From contig NZ_FOAP01000002.1 in the NCBI RefSeq assembly GCF_900109545.1, positions 124,001 to 188,000 on the forward strand: DNA of 64,000 bases. The letters are read 5' to 3'. This document shows, one piece after another, positions 53,976-63,681 of the stretch. The position numbers and the translations under genes are program-made. The notes under the pieces are model-generated. The model saw nothing but the letters and a program-made list of their open reading frames with translations. It was not told the origin of the DNA and did no database searches. Position 1 is the first letter of the stretch. Each line of letters begins with the position of its first letter. The stretch is from Stigmatella aurantiaca. GTDB taxonomy: Bacteria > Myxococcota > Myxococcia > Myxococcales > Myxococcaceae.

Positions 53976-56900
53976 TCAGGAAAAATGTCCTCCCGCACGC
54001 TGGACGGCATGTTGGTGGGCCATGGCGCGGCGCAGCTTCGCCATCAGCACCTCCACGTTCACGGGCCGCACGAGCACGTCGTCCGCCCCCGCGTCGATGC
54101 CCGTCATCACCCCGGCCGGGTCCTCGCGCGGCACGATGAGGAACACGGGCAGGTGGGCGGTGGCGGGCGAGGCGCGCAGCACCCGGAGCAGGGCGTGCAC
54201 GTCCCCATCCGGCAGGGGGGCCTCCAGGATGGCGGCCTGGGCCCCGGCCAGGGACTGCTCGACTTCGGCCAGGGTGCGCACGCGCTTCATGCCGAGCCCG
54301 TCGGCCATGAGGCGAAGCTGGAGCGTCAGGGCCGTGCTCAGATCGTTGTCCACCACCACGACCCGGGGCGCCGTGCTGCTCGCCCCGTCGGCTCCCGTGC
54401 CCAGCTCCTGGGCCAGGGCCTCGAGGGCCACCGGGGTCAACCGCTGGCTCTTGCGCAAGGCCAGCAGGGCTTCGATGACCTCGGTGGCGCTGGGCTGGGC
54501 GCTCTGGGTCTGGAGGACGAACGCCGTCGCGGCCAGGACCGCCAGGGCCAGCCGGTCCGGGGGCGGCCCCGCCTCGGCCCCGCCGGACAGCACCGCCGTC
54601 AACAGCTCCGCCACCTCCGGCAGCTCGCTGCCCACCAGCGAGTGCACGCGCGCCAGCGAGGGGAGCACGAAGTGCGAGGCCTCCTCCATCCGCGCCCCCA
54701 GCGCGAGCGCGGCCGCCGCGGTGCCCGCCAGGCTCTCCTCGACGCTGCCCGCGCCCAGCCGCACCGCGCAGCGCCGCGCGAGCCGCACCAGCAAGGGCGC
54801 CATCATGGCGCTGCCGCCCATCATCGCCACGGCACTCTCGAGCATCCGGGCTTGGACCGCCAGCTGCCGGGCCAATGGGCCGCCTTCACCGAGCAGCACC
54901 GTGCTGAGCGAGGGCAAGCAACGCACGCCCACCCCCGGGTAGGCGGCGCGCAGCCGCGCGGCCACCCCCGGGGGATCCGCCACCGCGTCCTCCAGCACCA
55001 GCACGAGATCATACCCACCGAGCGCCAGGGCCTTCTCGGCGGTGCCCGCGGGGCTCTCGGCCGCGGCGATGCCCTGATGCAGGAGCAGCTTCACGGCGAT
55101 GTGGACAGGCTCGGGCGTATCGCCCACCACCAGCACCATGCGAGCCCGCGAGCTGCTGCCAGGCAGGACGGGGGCGCGCGCCGGGGGCGTGGGCACCGGG
55201 GGCGGCGTCAACGCGCGCGCGGGACGGGGGGGCTCCAGGGAGGGCTCGTCGCCCGGTTCGGCCTCGAGATCGAGGTTGACCATGGTGCGGCCGGTGAAGC
55301 GCTCCACGAAGTTCAGGACCCGCTCCCGGTTGAAGCTCGTCTCGCTCTTGTCCTCGGGCTCCTCGCGGGCCTCCTCCCCCAGGTAGAAGCGCCGGATGGC
55401 CCGGCGGATGGCGGGCTCGGTGGCGAACAGGCCATGCACCGAGATGGAGCCGGTGGCGAACTTCAACGTGTCCAGGACCTTGAGATCCCTCGGCTCCAGC
55501 ATCGCGCAGTACAGCTCCCGGCTGCGCAGGGCCACCGGCACCGCGCAGAGCTTCTCGCACAGCTCCATGGGCATCAGCCGCGTCAGCTCCACCGGAACAG
55601 GCATCGTGTGGAGCCGCTCGCTGGAGATGTGGGGCAGGCCGGACTGCTCGGAGAGGGCCCGGACCAGCTCCTCGGCCTCCACGAGCCGCTCGCCCACCAG
55701 CACCTGGCCCAGCTTTCCCCCCGCACGCTTCTGGAGCGTCAGCGCCTGCGTCAGTTGATCGGAGGTGAGCATCCCCCGGGCGAGAAGGATGTCGCCGATG
55801 CGGCGGCCCGCGCGGGACCGTGCGGTAGGGCGGTACGGGGCGGGGGCGGGCAGGGGCTCACTGCCAGCAGAGACCCGCGTCGGCTCCTGTGCGGACCGCG
55901 GCAGGGGAGGCGGTGCCGGGGCCCGTCCCGAGCCCGGGGCAGGGGTGGCGCGGATCAAGGTGGTCGCGGCGGGCGGGAGCGCGGAGGAGAAGGGCTGGAG
56001 CACGGGCGGGGCCACGCCGCGGGGCGTGTCCCGGCTCTCCAGGTGGATCTCCTCGCCCCGGGCCCCGGGCAGATCCTCCAGCGGCGAGCGCCGCGCGGGG
56101 AAGGCACGGCCGAAGAGCGAGGCGATGTCGGTGGTGCCCACCCGGAGCCGGTGATCGAACAGGAAGCTCTGGAGCGCCGAGGAGAACTCGTGGGCCGTGC
56201 GGAAGCGGCCCGCCGGTGAGAAGGCCAGGGCCCGCTGGAGGATGCTCCACAGCGGGGCGGGGACGCCCGGGATGGGCTCCAGCGCGCGCTCGTTGAAGGC
56301 GCTCAGCTGCTGGACGATCTGAAGCTGGGTGCCCTGGAGCAACTGCCTTCCCGAGAGCAGCTCGTGGAGCAGCAGCCCGAGCAGGAAGATGTCGCTGCGT
56401 TGATCCACCGGCTTGTTGAGCACCTGCTCCGGGGACAGGTAGTTGATCTTCCCCTTGAGCACCCCCGCCTGCGTTTCCTGGTGCCCATCGGCGACCTTGG
56501 CGATGCCGAAGTCGGCGAGCTTGATCTCCCCATTGCCGCCAATCATGACATTGGAGGGATTGACGTCCCGGTGGACGATGTTGAGCGGCGTCCCAGAGGC
56601 ATCCGTGCGGGAATGGGCATACGCGAGCCCCTCGGCCACCTGCTGGGTGATGAAGCACACCTCGCGCAATCCCAGCGCGAGCGGGCGGGTCCGGGCGGCC
56701 TTGAGGAGGGCGCGGAGGTTCTCCCCATCCACGAACTCCATGACCATGTAGTACTGGCCCTTGACGGCACCGAGATCCAACACCTGCACCACGTTGGCGT
56801 GCTGGAGCGCCACGCACACCTTGGCCTCGCGCAGGAACAGGTGAATGAACGACTCGTCCTGCCCAAAGGACGGGAGAATGCGTTTGACGGCCACGGGCTT

Positions 56901-56990
56901 CTCGAAGCCCTCGGCCCCCACCATCTTGCCGAGGAAGACCTCGGCCATCCCACCCACCGCCAGTCTTCGGATGATCCGATACGTCCCCAC
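53976..56990 (-). CDS. Ser/Thr kinase fused to MshEN-like domain and pseudo-receiver
   Basis: A protein of about 1004 residues. The kinase domain (1-280) has K36 in VAVKRI, HRDVNPSN (140-147, with Asn in place of the catalytic-loop Lys, a known myxobacterial variant class) and DFG (160-162). After a Pro-rich linker, residues about 397-538 match the GspE/MshE N-terminal domain, with both halves of its c-di-GMP motif (RIGDIL... QLTQALTLQ and KLGQVL... LVRALSEQ). A middle receiver-like region and a C-terminal receiver (about 885-1000) follow. In the latter the phospho-acceptor is E933 and the conserved Lys is R965. The GTG at 56990 has GGGGGAG upstream; an ATG at 57059 is possible. Confidence 0.85.
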   Translation of the reverse strand: MGTYRIIRRLAVGGMAEVFLGKMVGAEGFEKPVAVKRILPSFGQDESFIHLFLREAKVCVALQHANVVQVLDLGAVKGQYYMVMEFVDGENLRALLKAARTRPLALGLREVCFITQQVAEGLAYAHSRTDASGTPLNIVHRDVNPSNVMIGGNGEIKLADFGIAKVADGHQETQAGVLKGKINYLSPEQVLNKPVDQRSDIFLLGLLLHELLSGRQLLQGTQLQIVQQLSAFNERALEPIPGVPAPLWSILQRALAFSPAGRFRTAHEFSSALQSFLFDHRLRVGTTDIASLFGRAFPARRSPLEDLPGARGEEIHLESRDTPRGVAPPVLQPFSSALPPAATTLIRATPAPGSGRAPAPPPLPRSAQEPTRVSAGSEPLPAPAPYRPTARSRAGRRIGDILLARGMLTSDQLTQALTLQKRAGGKLGQVLVGERLVEAEELVRALSEQSGLPHISSERLHTMPVPVELTRLMPMELCEKLCAVPVALRSRELYCAMLEPRDLKVLDTLKFATGSISVHGLFATEPAIRRAIRRFYLGEEAREEPEDKSETSFNRERVLNFVERFTGRTMVNLDLEAEPGDEPSLEPPRPARALTPPPVPTPPARAPVLPGSSSRARMVLVVGDTPEPVHIAVKLLLHQGIAAAESPAGTAEKALALGGYDLVLVLEDAVADPPGVAARLRAAYPGVGVRCLPSLSTVLLGEGGPLARQLAVQARMLESAVAMMGGSAMMAPLLVRLARRCAVRLGAGSVEESLAGTAAAALALGARMEEASHFVLPSLARVHSLVGSELPEVAELLTAVLSGGAEAGPPPDRLALAVLAATAFVLQTQSAQPSATEVIEALLALRKSQRLTPVALEALAQELGTGADGASSTAPRVVVVDNDLSTALTLQLRLMADGLGMKRVRTLAEVEQSLAGAQAAILEAPLPDGDVHALLRVLRASPATAHLPVFLIVPREDPAGVMTGIDAGADDVLVRPVNVEVLMAKLRRAMAHQHAVQRAGGHFS

Positions 56991-57121
56991 GACTGCTCCC
57001 CCCCGGGTGGCCGGTTGCTCACGCCCGGGCAGGGCCCCGGCGCGATGGATGACCATCATCCCATTGATCCGGGGCGGCGGAGCCAGCCCCAATCCCAACG
57101 AGTGCTCCTCACGCAACGAAT

Positions 57122-57910
57122 CTACAGGGGCTTGAGCTGCTCACCCGACCAGACCAGCACGCCCAGCAGCCGCAAGGACTTGCGTCCCCCACTCAGATTC
57201 CCCACGCGCTCGGCCCCCATGACCACCAGGGTCTTGCCCGAGGGGGACAGGAAGAGCCGGTCCAGTCCCGGCCGCCAATAGCCCGCCGCGGCCGTGGTGT
57301 ACTCATACGGGGTGCGGCGGCTGAGCACCTTCGTCCGGGTGCCGCCCTTGAGCACGGACAGCTCTTGCTCCAGCACACCTCGCTGCAAGCTCTGCTTCGG
57401 CTTGGGCGGCTGCGGGACGAGCCGCTCGGCATACTCCAGGGTGTAGGGGGCCTGGGGGCCGTCCTCCACCCGGAGGCCTCCCGTCTCCGGGGAGAAGAGC
57501 AGCTCCTTGGCGGGCGCGCCCATCTGGATGCCCAGGGCCTCCAGCCGCTTCAGCGCCGCATTGAGCCGCTCCTGGGCCTGGGTCAGGGGGGTACAGGTGC
57601 CCGCCTCCTGAATGGGGAAGAGCGAGAGGAGCCGGCCCCCCTCGTAGGCCAGCACGGTGAGGCTCCCCCGGAAGGGGTGGCCCTCGCCGTTGACGTAGCC
57701 CTCGCAGGCCTCGGGCTCCCGGTCCACCTGGGGGGAGGCAGGCTGCGACCGGGCATAGAGCCGGACGGCGAAGCGCTTCTCATCGGACGACCAGCCGATG
57801 ACCTGGGCCACATGGTCCCCCTGGCCTTTCGCCAGCGGATCCTGGGCCGCGAGCAGGGTGGAGGGAAGGAGCAGGGCACAGACGCAGAGCGGGGCGAGGA
57901 GGGGGTGCAT
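57122..57910 (-). CDS. Exported protein of unknown function
   Basis: A 262-residue protein with a signal peptide (LLAPLCVCALLLPSTLLA). The mature part is beta-rich (VAQVIGWSSDEKRFAVRLYA, LTVLAYEGGRLLSLF, RLFLSPSGKTLVVMG) and looks like a WD/propeller-type or DUF domain found in many myxobacterial secreted proteins. Three Cys could form disulfides. It is followed by the kinase fusion gene in the same direction, about 130 bases on. Confidence 0.68.
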   Translation of the reverse strand: MHPLLAPLCVCALLLPSTLLAAQDPLAKGQGDHVAQVIGWSSDEKRFAVRLYARSQPASPQVDREPEACEGYVNGEGHPFRGSLTVLAYEGGRLLSLFPIQEAGTCTPLTQAQERLNAALKRLEALGIQMGAPAKELLFSPETGGLRVEDGPQAPYTLEYAERLVPQPPKPKQSLQRGVLEQELSVLKGGTRTKVLSRRTPYEYTTAAAGYWRPGLDRLFLSPSGKTLVVMGAERVGNLSGGRKSLRLLGVLVWSGEQLKPL

Positions 57911-58052
57911 GCGAGGGATCTCCCGCAGCCATCCTGGCATGGTGCGGCACGAAGCCCGAAGCAACCCTTTCCCGGGCAACCTGACAGGTCTTCCTGGGGC
58001 GGCCTCGAACGCCCTACCTGCTGGGTTGTTCAGGCGGTGAGCGTCCCGGAAC

Positions 58053-58078
58053 GGCCGCACGTCCGCTACTGTGCGGCC
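58053..58078 (+). promoter_or_regulatory. Inverted repeat just before the HtrA-like gene
   Basis: GGCCGCAC (58053-58060) and GTGCGGCC (58071-58078) form an eight-base perfect stem with a ten-base loop, ending three bases before the ATG at 58082. No Shine-Dalgarno sequence is seen. An operator or an RNA structure controlling initiation is possible. Confidence 0.4.
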
Positions 58079-58081
58079 CCC

Positions 58082-59449
58082 ATGCTCACCCTTTTTGTCA
58101 TCGCCACGCTTGCCCAGGTGCCGGTGCCCATCCCACCGCGCGAGCCTGAGCCTGCGGTCCTTCCCGGGCAGGCCCCGGCCTCTTCCCCCGAAGCGGGGGA
58201 GGCGCAGGAGCCCATCCCCCCGCTGCCGGTGGCCTCGTTGCCCCCCGCCACCCATGAGCTGTTCGAGCGCATCAAACGCCGGGTGGCCCAGGTGCGCATC
58301 ATCGAGCGCCGCTCGGGCACGAAGTCCTCCATCGGCTCGGCCTTCTTCGTGAGCGCCGAGGGGCACGCCATCACCAACTACCATGTCGTCTCGGACATGG
58401 TGTTCCACCCGGAGGACTACACCGCCGAGCTGGTGCGGGATGGACAGCAGGCCCTGCCGGTGAAGCTGCTCGGCGTGGACGTGGTGCATGACCTGGCCGT
58501 CGTCCGGCTCGATCAGCCGATGGCGGACTTCTTCGTCCTGGAGGAGCGGCCCCCGCCTCAGGGCGCGCGCCTGTTCGCCATGGGCAACCCACGGGATCTC
58601 GGCACCACCATCGTCGAGGGGACCTACAACGGGCTCGTCCAGGATGCCCTCTATGACCGGGTCCACTTCAGCGGCGCCATCAACCCGGGCATGAGCGGCG
58701 GGCCGACCCTCACGGGCGAGGGGCGGGTGGTGGGGGTGAACGTGGCCACCATGGGCAACCAGGTGGGCTTCCTCGTCCCCGTGGAGCATGCCCGGGCGCT
58801 GCTGACGCGTGCCCGGCAGGCCCAGGACGCGGAGGGCTCCTCGCAGGATGCGCTGTTCAACTCGGTGCGCACCCAGCTCTTCGAGCACCAGCAGCGGGTC
58901 ACCGACCACCTGATGGCAACGCCCCTGCCGCACCAGTCCCTGGGCAGTTACGAGGTTCCGGGCCGGTGGCTGCCCTTTCTCAAGTGCTGGGGGGACACGC
59001 CCCATGACGCCGAGCGGCCCTACTCGGTGACGAACTACCAGTGCTCCTCCGAGGAGGATCTGTTCCTCACCTCCGCGCACCGCACCGGCGTGGTCTCCTA
59101 CGTGCACCAGTACGTCTCGTCCTCGAAGCTGGGCACCCTGCGCTTCGCCACGCTCTACGCGGAGATCTTCGCCTCGGATCCCATCCTGGTGGAGGCCACG
59201 CGCGACGATGTGACGAACTTCCGGTGCCGCTCGGAGTTCGTGGAGTCCGGAGGGCTGACGCTGCGGGCCGCGCTGTGCCTGCGCGCCTACAAGAAGTTCC
59301 CGGGCATCTACGACCTGGTGCTCCGGGCCGCGGCGCTGCCCTCGGGCACGCAAGGGGTGGACAGCAGCCTGACCCTGGCCGGCTTCTCCCCGGAGAACGC
59401 CCAGCGGCTCGCCCGCCGTTACCTGGAGGCCATGACGTGGAAGCGGTAA
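58082..59449 (+). CDS. HtrA-like trypsin-type serine protease, no PDZ domain
   Basis: A 455-residue exported protease. A short signal (MLTLFVIATLAQ) and Pro-rich stretch lead to the protease domain (about 60-250) with H101 in AITNYHVVS, D137 in VVHDLAVVRLD and S205 in NPGMSGGPTL. The C-terminal 200 residues carry no PDZ domain but a Cys-containing region (FLKCWGDTP, NYQCSSEED, FRCRSEF, ALCLRAY) of unknown fold. The stop overlaps the FHA membrane protein start by 13 bases, so the two are translationally coupled. Confidence 0.87.
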   Translation: MLTLFVIATLAQVPVPIPPREPEPAVLPGQAPASSPEAGEAQEPIPPLPVASLPPATHELFERIKRRVAQVRIIERRSGTKSSIGSAFFVSAEGHAITNYHVVSDMVFHPEDYTAELVRDGQQALPVKLLGVDVVHDLAVVRLDQPMADFFVLEERPPPQGARLFAMGNPRDLGTTIVEGTYNGLVQDALYDRVHFSGAINPGMSGGPTLTGEGRVVGVNVATMGNQVGFLVPVEHARALLTRARQAQDAEGSSQDALFNSVRTQLFEHQQRVTDHLMATPLPHQSLGSYEVPGRWLPFLKCWGDTPHDAERPYSVTNYQCSSEEDLFLTSAHRTGVVSYVHQYVSSSKLGTLRFATLYAEIFASDPILVEATRDDVTNFRCRSEFVESGGLTLRAALCLRAYKKFPGIYDLVLRAAALPSGTQGVDSSLTLAGFSPENAQRLARRYLEAMTWKR

Positions 59450-60435
59450 GCCCCCTGGCGGCGCTGAACGAAGAGGTGCTCTTCCTGGAAGTCCTGGAGG
59501 GAGATGCGGTCCAGGCGCGCCACCGCCTGGAGCGCTTTCCCGCCACGGTGGGGCGGGGCTACACCAACGACGTCATCCTCGATGATCCCAAGGTCTCCAC
59601 CCACCACCTGCGCATCGAGCGCACCGAGGAGGGCGGATTCCTGGTGCGGGATGTCGGCAGCCGCAACGGCACCTTCCGGATGGAGCCGTGGGCGCCACTG
59701 GCCGAGCTGAGCCTCACCCCCGGGGCGCGCGTGGCGGTGGGGGACACGGTGCTGCGGTTCCGGGGCCTGAGCCACGCGGTGGAAGTCACCGCCGTGTCCG
59801 AGGCCCCCACGGCGCCGCGCCAGCGCTTCTTCGAGCAGCCGCCGCTCTTCCTGGTCGCACTCATGGCGGCGCTGGTGGCCTCCGCTCTGTCCGAGTACCT
59901 GACGAGCTACGACAAGACGGACTGGGGCGAGCTCGTGTACGCCGTGTTGCTGCCCGCGGCGGTCTCCCTGTTCTGGGCGGGCGCCTGGTCCATCGCGAGC
60001 CGGATCGCCCGCCGCCAGTTCTACTTCCGCGCACACGGCGCCATCGGAAGCCTCTCGCTGCTGGGATTCGTTTCTATCCCCGGCTTGCTCACTGTCCTGG
60101 GCTTCAGTTTCTCCCTGGGCCCAAGCATCGAGTGGCTGGGCTTGCTTGGCTACTTGGTGTTGATGGCGTGGGGGCTGTTCTGGCACATGCGGTATGTGAC
60201 GCGCTGGGATTCACGGCGGTTGGGCGCGGTGGTGGGCGTGGTGGTGCTGGGGTTTGGTACCCTCGTGCAGGCGCAGGAGCTGCTGGGCAACGAGGGGTTC
60301 AGCGTCGAGCTGAAATTTCCTCGGACCCTGCTGCCGTCATCGCTGCGGCTGGTGCCCGCCGAGACCGTGGAAGAGTTCTTCCAGGGGACGGCTGGACTCC
60401 AGGAGCAGGTGGATACCCTGGCGAAGGAAGAGTGA
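59437..60435 (+). CDS. FHA-domain multi-pass membrane protein
   Basis: A 332-residue protein. An N-terminal FHA domain (about 25-110) has VGRGYTND, STHHLRIE and GSRNGTFR, the phosphothreonine-binding pattern. About five hydrophobic segments follow (LFLVALMAALVASALSEYL, VYAVLLPAAVSLFWAGAW, LLGFVSIPGLLTVLGFSF, LGLLGYLVLMAWGLFW, VVGVVVLGFGTLV), then a short soluble end. It may connect cytoplasmic Ser/Thr phosphorylation to the envelope and to the coupled protease. The GTG at 59437 has GGAGG about eight bases upstream. Confidence 0.85.
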   Translation: MEAVSPLAALNEEVLFLEVLEGDAVQARHRLERFPATVGRGYTNDVILDDPKVSTHHLRIERTEEGGFLVRDVGSRNGTFRMEPWAPLAELSLTPGARVAVGDTVLRFRGLSHAVEVTAVSEAPTAPRQRFFEQPPLFLVALMAALVASALSEYLTSYDKTDWGELVYAVLLPAAVSLFWAGAWSIASRIARRQFYFRAHGAIGSLSLLGFVSIPGLLTVLGFSFSLGPSIEWLGLLGYLVLMAWGLFWHMRYVTRWDSRRLGAVVGVVVLGFGTLVQAQELLGNEGFSVELKFPRTLLPSSLRLVPAETVEEFFQGTAGLQEQVDTLAKEE

Positions 60436-60448
60436 GTTGAGGACACCG

Positions 60449-63400
60449 ATGAGCAACGCAGGCCCCCGATGGGGATGGCTGTATGTCGCGATGGCGCTGG
60501 GGGCAGGCTGTGGTCCGATGGAACCTTCGGCCGAAGCCGAGGCCCAGGCGCCCCAGGCGCAGGGCCTGGTGACGATCGCACCGGGCTGGTGGACCTTCCA
60601 GGTGGAGGACATCAACCGCACGCGCTACGTGGAGGGGCCTCCCGTGGATGCGGGCCCCACCTGGAGCACCGCGGTGGGCAAGACCGTCTTCTTCGTCGCC
60701 GCGGATGCCCGCACGGGCACGGAGCTGTGGAAGAGCGACGGCACGCTCGCGGGCACCGTGCGGGTGAGGGACATCTTCCCGGGGCCCGGCAGCTCCAACC
60801 CCCAGAACCTGCTCGCGGTGGGAGACACGCTCTTCTTCACGGCCCGGGGGGCGACCACCACGGGCACGGAGCTGTGGAAGAGCGATGGCACGGAAGCCGG
60901 CACGGTGATGGTGCGGGACATCGCGGCCGGGGCGGGTGACTCCGAGCCGCGCTTCCTCCAGCCCTTCGCCGGGGGCATCCTCTTCCAGGCCCAGGACGGC
61001 AAGACGGGCTACGAGCTGTGGAAGTCCAATGGAACGGCGGAAGGCACCCAGCTCATCCGCGAGCTCATCCCGGGGGAGCGGGGGCTGCCGCTGATCCAGC
61101 CCCGGGCCATTGGCCGGGTGCTCTACTTCGGCGTTCCCGGCGCCAATGGCGCCACGGAGCTGTGGAAGACCGATGGCACCGCCTCCGGGACGGTGCGCGT
61201 GAAGGAGCTCCACCTCAGCCCGGACACCACGTTCGTTCCCGGGGCAGGCGAGACGCTCTACTTCCAGGCCTCGGATGGTGGGCACGGCGAGGAGCTGTGG
61301 AAGAGCGATGGCACGGAAGCCGGGACCGTGATGGTCAAGGATCTGCGCCCCGGCCTCGAGGGAGCGGGCATCCGCGAGATGCTCTGGGTGAACGGACAGC
61401 TCTTCCTTCAGGCCGATGACGGAACCTCCGGGTCCGAACTCTGGAAGAGCGACGGGACCGAGGCCGGGACGGTGCGCGTGAAGGACCTCTTCCCTGGGCC
61501 GGCAAGCTCGCTGCCCATGGGATTCCGGGAGCTGAACGGCCAGCTCGTCTTCAAGGCGGAGGACACAGCCGGGCGCACGGAGCTGTGGAAGAGCGATGGC
61601 ACGGAGGCGGGCACGGTGAAGGTGCGGGCCGATGTGCCGGGGCCGTTGGACCGGAGCACGGACCACCGGGTCATCAACGGCACGCTGTTCTTCCGCGCGG
61701 CGGACCAGCAACTCTGGAAGAGCGATGGGACCCCGGCTGGAACGGTTCAGGTGAAGGCACTTCCCCTGGGGCCTGCCGCCGCGGACTTCACGGAGATCAA
61801 CGGCACCGCCCTCTTCAGCGTGAGCGCGGGCCTGGAGGCACCTCAGCTCCAGCTGTGGAAGAGCGATGGGACCGGAGCGGGCACGGTCTTGGTGAAGGAC
61901 TTCACCTCGCTGCCGGAGACCCCCTCCCATCCCCGCTACCTGACGGAGGTGAATGGCACGGTCTTCTTCCAGGCGGATGACGGCGTCAGTGGCGCCGAAC
62001 TCTGGAAGAGCAACGCGCGCGTGCGCGGGACGTCCCGGGTGAAGGACCTGGCCCCAGGCGAGGCGAGCAGCACCCCGGAGGCGCTGGTCTCCTTCCAGGG
62101 ACAGCTCTTCTTCAGCGCGTCCGATGGCAAGCAGGCGGGCCTGTGGAAGAGCGACGGCACGGACGCGGGCACCGTGCGGGTGAAGGACGTGCAGGTGTTC
62201 GTGGATCCCCGGGGCCGCAGCTCCCTGGTGGTGCGCGGTGGCGAGCTGTTCTTCTTCGGCCACCGGGCCGGCGAGCCGCTGAGCCTCTGGACGAGTGATG
62301 GCACCGAAGCGGGCACCGTGCCGGTGAAGGCGTTCGGTGCGGAGTCCGATCGCCTCGAGCCCGCAGGGCTGACGGCAGTGGGCACGCGCGTGTTCTTCAC
62401 CGTCTGGGAGTCCGCCAGCGCCGGCCGCGAGCTGTGGAAGACTGACGGCACGGAGGCCGGCACCGTGCGCGTCAAGGACATCGCCCCGGGCGAGGCGAGC
62501 TCGGACCCCACCGCCCTGGTGGGGGTGGGCGACACGCTCTTCTTCGCCGCTCAGAATGAGCGCGACGGCCAGGAGCTGTGGAAGAGCGATGGCACGGAAG
62601 CCGGCACCGTGCGCGTCAAGGACATCGCCCCGGGAGATGCCAGCGCATACCCCTCACAGCTCGTGGGCATGGGCGGCACGCTCTTCTTCTCGGCGAACGA
62701 CGGCAACGGCCTGGCGCTCTGGAAGAGCGATGGTACGGAGCGCGGCACGGTGGAGGTGAAGGATCTCTTCGTGGGCTCCGGAGAGCCGGTGCTCAATGAG
62801 CTGACCGTGGTGGGCTCCACGCTCTTCTTCGCGGGCTCGAACGGCCTCAATGGCATCGAGCTGTGGAAGAGCAACGGGACGAGCGCGGGCACGCTGCGCG
62901 TGAAGGACATCTCCCCGGGCCCTGGAGACTCGCTGCCCCAGGGGCTGCGCGCGGTGGGCAACCGGCTCTACTTCGCGGCCTCGGATGGCGAGAGCTCGCT
63001 GGAGCCCTGGACCAGCGATGGAACGGAAGGCGGCACCCTGCGGGTGGCGGACCTGGCCCCGGGCAATGACAGCTCCGAGCCCCAGGGCTTCACCGGCGCG
63101 GGAAACTTCGTGTTCTTCACGGCCCAGGTGGCCCCCTCGGGAACGGAGCTCTGGGCCATCGGGGACAATGGCTTCCGGGACACGGTGGCGCCCAAGCTGA
63201 CGTGCCCCACGGAGACCACGCGGGAGATCTCCGAAGGCACCTCCACGCTGGTGAATTACAGCGAGGCCCAGGCCGAGGACGAGTTCTCGGAGGTGAAGCT
63301 CACCTACACCAAGGCCCCAGGGTCCTCCTTTGACGTGGGCTCGACGCCGGTGAAGGTGACCGCGGAGGATGCCGCGGGGAACGTGGCCTCCTGCACGTTC

Positions 63401-63556
63401 TTCGTCACGGTGAAGGTGGCGGCCACCGAGCCTCCGCCCGAGCCCGAGCCCGAGAAGCCGGAGAAGTCGGGCTGCACCGCCTCGCCGGGAAGCTTCCTGG
63501 GGTGGATGGCGCTGGCCCTGCTGCCGCTGCTGCGGCGGCGCCAATCGAATCTGTGA
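60449..63556 (+). CDS. ELWxxDGT-repeat surface protein with HYR domain and MYXO-CTERM-like end
   Basis: A 1035-residue exported protein. After a lipoprotein-like signal (LYVAMALGAGC) there are 17 repeats of about 50 residues built on ELWKSDGTEAGTV, which form beta-propeller blades. A HYR domain follows near residues 905-985 (KLTCPTETTREISEG, VKVTAEDAAGNVASC). The C-terminus (SGCTASPGSFLGWMALALLPL then RRR) fits a MYXO-CTERM-like sorting signal. It should sit on the outer membrane and may bind ligands or other cells. GAGG lies six bases before the ATG. Confidence 0.88.
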   Translation: MSNAGPRWGWLYVAMALGAGCGPMEPSAEAEAQAPQAQGLVTIAPGWWTFQVEDINRTRYVEGPPVDAGPTWSTAVGKTVFFVAADARTGTELWKSDGTLAGTVRVRDIFPGPGSSNPQNLLAVGDTLFFTARGATTTGTELWKSDGTEAGTVMVRDIAAGAGDSEPRFLQPFAGGILFQAQDGKTGYELWKSNGTAEGTQLIRELIPGERGLPLIQPRAIGRVLYFGVPGANGATELWKTDGTASGTVRVKELHLSPDTTFVPGAGETLYFQASDGGHGEELWKSDGTEAGTVMVKDLRPGLEGAGIREMLWVNGQLFLQADDGTSGSELWKSDGTEAGTVRVKDLFPGPASSLPMGFRELNGQLVFKAEDTAGRTELWKSDGTEAGTVKVRADVPGPLDRSTDHRVINGTLFFRAADQQLWKSDGTPAGTVQVKALPLGPAAADFTEINGTALFSVSAGLEAPQLQLWKSDGTGAGTVLVKDFTSLPETPSHPRYLTEVNGTVFFQADDGVSGAELWKSNARVRGTSRVKDLAPGEASSTPEALVSFQGQLFFSASDGKQAGLWKSDGTDAGTVRVKDVQVFVDPRGRSSLVVRGGELFFFGHRAGEPLSLWTSDGTEAGTVPVKAFGAESDRLEPAGLTAVGTRVFFTVWESASAGRELWKTDGTEAGTVRVKDIAPGEASSDPTALVGVGDTLFFAAQNERDGQELWKSDGTEAGTVRVKDIAPGDASAYPSQLVGMGGTLFFSANDGNGLALWKSDGTERGTVEVKDLFVGSGEPVLNELTVVGSTLFFAGSNGLNGIELWKSNGTSAGTLRVKDISPGPGDSLPQGLRAVGNRLYFAASDGESSLEPWTSDGTEGGTLRVADLAPGNDSSEPQGFTGAGNFVFFTAQVAPSGTELWAIGDNGFRDTVAPKLTCPTETTREISEGTSTLVNYSEAQAEDEFSEVKLTYTKAPGSSFDVGSTPVKVTAEDAAGNVASCTFFVTVKVAATEPPPEPEPEKPEKSGCTASPGSFLGWMALALLPLLRRRQSNL

Positions 63557-63585
63557 TTGGCCGCGACGGAAATTCGAGGTGCGCT

Positions 63586-63614
63586 CTCCAAGGACGGACG
63601 CCAAGTCCTTGGAG
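63586..63614 (+). terminator. Hairpin terminator after the ELWxxDGT gene
   Basis: A perfect ten-base stem CTCCAAGGAC (63586-63595) / GTCCTTGGAG (63605-63614) with a nine-base loop, followed by TTCCTG. It lies between the repeat protein and the serpin gene. Confidence 0.65.
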
Positions 63615-63681
63615 TTCCTGAGGCTTCCGGCCAGCATGCCCCTTGCTTTCTGGCGGGGGCACCCGCTGTCACGAGGAAGAC

